Part shown: piece by piece, positions 62,069-64,000 of the stretch | How the letters are laid out: each line of letters opens with the position of its first letter | Numbering within the stretch: position 1 is the first letter of the stretch | Origin: an uncultured Pelagibacteraceae bacterium | GTDB lineage: Bacteria; Pseudomonadota; Alphaproteobacteria; Pelagibacterales; Pelagibacteraceae | Direction: 5' to 3' | DNA length: 64,000 nt | NCBI GenBank assembly: GCA_902629075.1 | Contig: CACOPK010000001.1 | Location: forward strand, 1-64,000 | The notes under the pieces: generated by a model | The model's database searches: none | Seen by the model: only the letters and a program-made list of their open reading frames with translations | What the model was told of the DNA's origin: nothing | Program-made: the position numbers and the translations under genes

Positions 62069-63226
62069 ATGGTTAAAGAAAATAAAAAGTCTTTGAAGAA
62101 AATTTCTTCAAGACGAAAGTTCTTTAAGGCAGCAGCAGCAACTGGTGCAGCAGCAACAGCAGCTGTAGCTATGCCTAACCTTGCATTAGGAGATGGACAC
62201 GTAACTCTTAAAATGCAAGCCGCTTGGCCAAGTGGAGCTAACATATTCTTCGAAATGGCAGGTGACTATGCGAAGATGGTTAGTGATATGTCGGGTGGAA
62301 CTTTAAAAATAGACCTTCAACCAGTTGGTGCTGTTGTTAAGACATCAGAAATTGGTGACGCTGTAAGTTCAGGTGTATTAGATATGGGTCACTGGGTGAC
62401 TGCATACTGGTATGGTAAAAACGCTGCAGCTTCATTATTTGGAACTGGTCCTTCTTACGGTATGTCATCTCAAGAAGTAATGGGATGGATGGAATACGGT
62501 GGAGGAAGAGCTCTATACGAAGAAACTTTAGCAAAAGTTGGATATGATTATGTTGGATACTTCCACATGCCAATGCCAGCTCAGCCTTTTGGATGGTTCA
62601 AAAAGAACGTAACAAAAGTTTCTGATGTTAAAGGAATGAAGTATAGAACAGTTGGTCTTGCAACAAACGTACTTACTGCAATGGGAATGGTAGTTAGACA
62701 ATTACCAGGCGGTGAAATTCAACCGGCGATGAAAACTGGATTGATTGAAGCTGCTGAGTTTAACAACCCAACTTCAGACTCACAATTTGGTATGCAGGAT
62801 GTTTCTAAGCATTATCACTTAGGATCATTCCACCAATCTCAAGAGATGTTTGAAATTCCAATTAACAAGAAAAAGCTAAACAGTTTATCTCCAGCTCACC
62901 AAGCAATTTTGAAAAATGCTGCGTATGCTGCTAACTCTGATAATTATTTCAAAGCGTTAGTAAGATATTCAGCTGATTTATCTAAATTGATGAATGAGCA
63001 CAAGGTAAATGTTTACCAAACTTCAGATGAAATCCTAGCTGAGCAATTAAAAGGTTGGGATAAAGTGATCGGCGACTTTAATAAGAAAGATCCTTTCTTT
63101 AAAAAGATCGTAGACTCACAAAAAGCGTATGCGAAAAGAGTTATGAAGTACTTGCTGATGAATCAGCCAAACTACAGACTTGCATATGAAAATGAGTTTG
63201 GTTCACTAGCTAAGGTTAAAATCTAA
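62069..63226 (+). CDS. dctP: TRAP transporter substrate-binding protein DctP (Tat-exported)
   Basis: A 385-aa periplasmic binding protein. The signal is of Tat type (SSRRKFFKAAAATGAAATAAVAMPNLALG, twin Arg near residue 13). The mature protein has VTLKMQAAWPSGANIFFEMAGDYAKMV, GMKYRTVGLATNVLTAMGMVVRQLPGGEIQPAMKTGLIEAAEFNNPTSDSQFG, and AYAANSDNYFKALVRY, matching the TakP/lactate-type subgroup in which the Arg and GEI..A...G.I.A.E motif grip a carboxylate. A strong ribosome binding site (GAGGAGAG) precedes it. Adjacent hydroxyacid oxidases make lactate, glycolate or 2-oxoacids likely ligands. A terminator follows. Confidence 0.9.
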   Translation: MVKENKKSLKKISSRRKFFKAAAATGAAATAAVAMPNLALGDGHVTLKMQAAWPSGANIFFEMAGDYAKMVSDMSGGTLKIDLQPVGAVVKTSEIGDAVSSGVLDMGHWVTAYWYGKNAAASLFGTGPSYGMSSQEVMGWMEYGGGRALYEETLAKVGYDYVGYFHMPMPAQPFGWFKKNVTKVSDVKGMKYRTVGLATNVLTAMGMVVRQLPGGEIQPAMKTGLIEAAEFNNPTSDSQFGMQDVSKHYHLGSFHQSQEMFEIPINKKKLNSLSPAHQAILKNAAYAANSDNYFKALVRYSADLSKLMNEHKVNVYQTSDEILAEQLKGWDKVIGDFNKKDPFFKKIVDSQKAYAKRVMKYLLMNQPNYRLAYENEFGSLAKVKI

Positions 63227-63253
63227 TTAAAACTTAGATAATAAATTTATATT

Positions 63254-63279
63254 AAGGGGGGTATTTGCCCCCCTTTTTT
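63254..63279 (+). terminator. Terminator between dctP and dctQ
   Basis: GGGGGG (63256-63261) and CCCCCC (63268-63273) form a 6-bp G/C stem with a 6-nt loop; flanking AA and TT extend it to 8 bp. A run of T follows (63274-63279). It lies 28 nt after the dctP stop and would reduce read-through into dctQM. Binding proteins of importers are usually needed in excess over the membrane subunits, so a leaky terminator here makes sense. Confidence 0.85.
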
Positions 63280-63327
63280 ATTATAAACAGTTGATATTTT
63301 TTAATTATAGTAGATATTAATTCTCTC

Positions 63328-63915
63328 ATGAGATCATTCATAAAATTTGCAGATACGCTAAGTGCTTCAATGGGAAAAGCATTTTCCTGGTGTATTGTAG
63401 TTTTAATGGGTGGAACTTGTTATGAAGTATTTATGGCTTATGCTTTAAATGCACCTACCCTTTGGAATTTTGATTTCAGTTTACAAATGTATGGAGCAAT
63501 TTTTATGATGGCTGGAGCATATACACTCAGTACTGAAGCACATGTGAGAGGTGATGTAATTTACAGACTTTTTCCTGTAAAAGTTCAAGGCTCTATTGAT
63601 TTAGTACTATATTTCATATTTTTCTTTCCTGGTGTTTTAGCATTAGCTTTTTACGGATGGGATTACGCTGCTCAGGCATGGAAGATAAAGGAGACTAGTT
63701 GGAACAGTCCTGCTCAAATTCAAATATACATGGCAAAATCTATGATACCACTTGCTGGAATATTATTAATTATTCAAGGGATTAGTGAAGTTTTTAGATC
63801 TATAATTTGTATTCAAACTGGTCATTGGCCAAAAAGAGCCTCCGCGGATGCTGAAGAAACAGAAAAAATTTTAATGAGAACTTCACAAGACGAGGATCAA
63901 AAAGATGTTATTTGA
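63328..63915 (+). CDS. dctQ: TRAP transporter small membrane subunit DctQ
   Basis: A 195-aa four-helix membrane protein (hydrophobic segments near residues 18-36, 50-68, 90-110 and 135-155). The block YTLSTEAHVRGDVIYRLFPVKVQGSIDLVLYFIFFFPGVLALAFYGWDYAAQAW fits the DctQ profile, including the HVRGD motif. The C-terminus is charged. It overlaps the dctM start by 11 nt, so the two membrane subunits are coupled. Together with DctP it drives sodium-dependent uptake of a carboxylate. Confidence 0.92.
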   Translation: MRSFIKFADTLSASMGKAFSWCIVVLMGGTCYEVFMAYALNAPTLWNFDFSLQMYGAIFMMAGAYTLSTEAHVRGDVIYRLFPVKVQGSIDLVLYFIFFFPGVLALAFYGWDYAAQAWKIKETSWNSPAQIQIYMAKSMIPLAGILLIIQGISEVFRSIICIQTGHWPKRASADAEETEKILMRTSQDEDQKDVI

Positions 63916-64000
63916 GCTTACAAATCCTGAAATAGCGATAATGATGATGGGACTTTTTTTATTTGCGGTCTTATTAGGTTTTCCAATTGCATTTACACTT
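63905..64000 (+). CDS. dctM: TRAP transporter large membrane subunit DctM (N-terminal part, cut by the window end)
   Basis: An ATG at 63905, inside the end of dctQ, opens a frame that stays open for 32 codons to the window edge: MLFELTNPEIAIMMMGLFLFAVLLGFPIAFTL. The hydrophobic helix with LLGFPIAFTL is the standard N-terminus of DctM (MxxxLLxLLxLGxPIAFxL). The 11-nt overlap with dctQ is typical for TRAP operons. The rest of the roughly 430-aa channel subunit lies to the right of the window. Confidence 0.9.
   Translation, partial: MLFELTNPEIAIMMMGLFLFAVLLGFPIAFTL

Noticed and set aside
1-64000. CRISPR arrays, insertion sequences, prophage genes, rRNA operons
   Set aside because: No regularly spaced repeats, transposase, integrase, capsid, terminase or rRNA-like stretches were seen on either strand.

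Overview
This window looks like chromosome from a SAR11-type (Pelagibacterales) marine alphaproteobacterium. The DNA is very AT-rich and the genes are packed, with stop/start overlaps of 1-14 nt. Gene neighbourhoods are alphaproteobacterial (secB/fxsA/Tim44, ppsR-maf-aroE-coaE-dnaQ facing hemE, hslVU, EVE-tsaD-hemCD, rpe-heparinase-purH), and DUF2794 and IalB families are present. Species-level placement cannot be made from sequence reading alone.

Layout. 1-8.5 kb: a conserved origin-flanking cluster. A Tim44-like gene starts at the left edge; fxsA and secB follow, then dnaQ, coaE, aroE, maf and ppsR on the minus strand. A 273-nt AT-rich gap with DnaA-box-like 9-mers (probable oriC) separates these from hemE, hemH, hemG and rho on the plus strand. 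Rho lacks its normal C-terminus and runs directly into a start-less C-terminal piece of a Tim44-like gene, which marks a rearrangement or assembly breakpoint. 8.8-15 kb: smr, a possible acetyltransferase, hslVU, and a histidine operon (hisB-H-A-F-E) with a tiny membrane ORF between hisA and hisF. 15-18.5 kb: malyl-CoA lyase plus malate-CoA ligase (mcl-mtkA-mtkB) and a HIT protein. 18.5-23.5 kb: acetyltransferase, lolA, ftsK, a UbiH-like hydroxylase and a Lon-N-domain protein. 23.5-27 kb: a TPR-sulfotransferase gene carrying a 103-bp exact inverted copy of the neighbouring Lon-N gene, then two paralogous sulfotransferases flanking tRNA-Gly(GCC).

27-38 kb: phhB, purH, a heparinase-like gene, rpe, then an acetate-type cassette (DUF4212 subunit, sodium:solute symporter with an EF-hand-like loop, and acs with a strongly basic N-terminal tail), EVE and tsaD. 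38-46 kb: hemC, hemD, an MscS channel, YggT, folD, an SDR, and a light-dependent repair group: a DPRP-family photolyase lacking the usual CxxC, a DUF2256 zinc peptide, and a photolyase-like protein with its FAD domain at the N-terminus. 46-51 kb: argG, ialB, an aldo/keto reductase, a BI-1 protein, DUF2794, ispZ and hspQ. 51-56 kb: cytochrome c maturation genes ccmCDEFGH and a PagL-like outer-membrane protein. 56-64 kb: two tandem FMN 2-hydroxyacid dehydrogenases, an aminotransferase, a GlcD-like oxidase, a D-2-hydroxyacid dehydrogenase and a TRAP transporter (dctP, dctQ, start of dctM).

How the genes fit together. Heme supply is split between hemE-H-G near the origin and hemC-D, and feeds the ccm operon. 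Small organic acids are a theme: acetate uptake and activation, glyoxylate/malyl-CoA interconversion, and a hydroxyacid oxidation block beside a TRAP importer. I saw no insertion sequence, CRISPR array, prophage or rRNA; one tRNA was found. The most unusual signals are the rho/Tim44 breakpoint near a probable oriC and the 103-bp patch shared by two adjacent, oppositely oriented genes.
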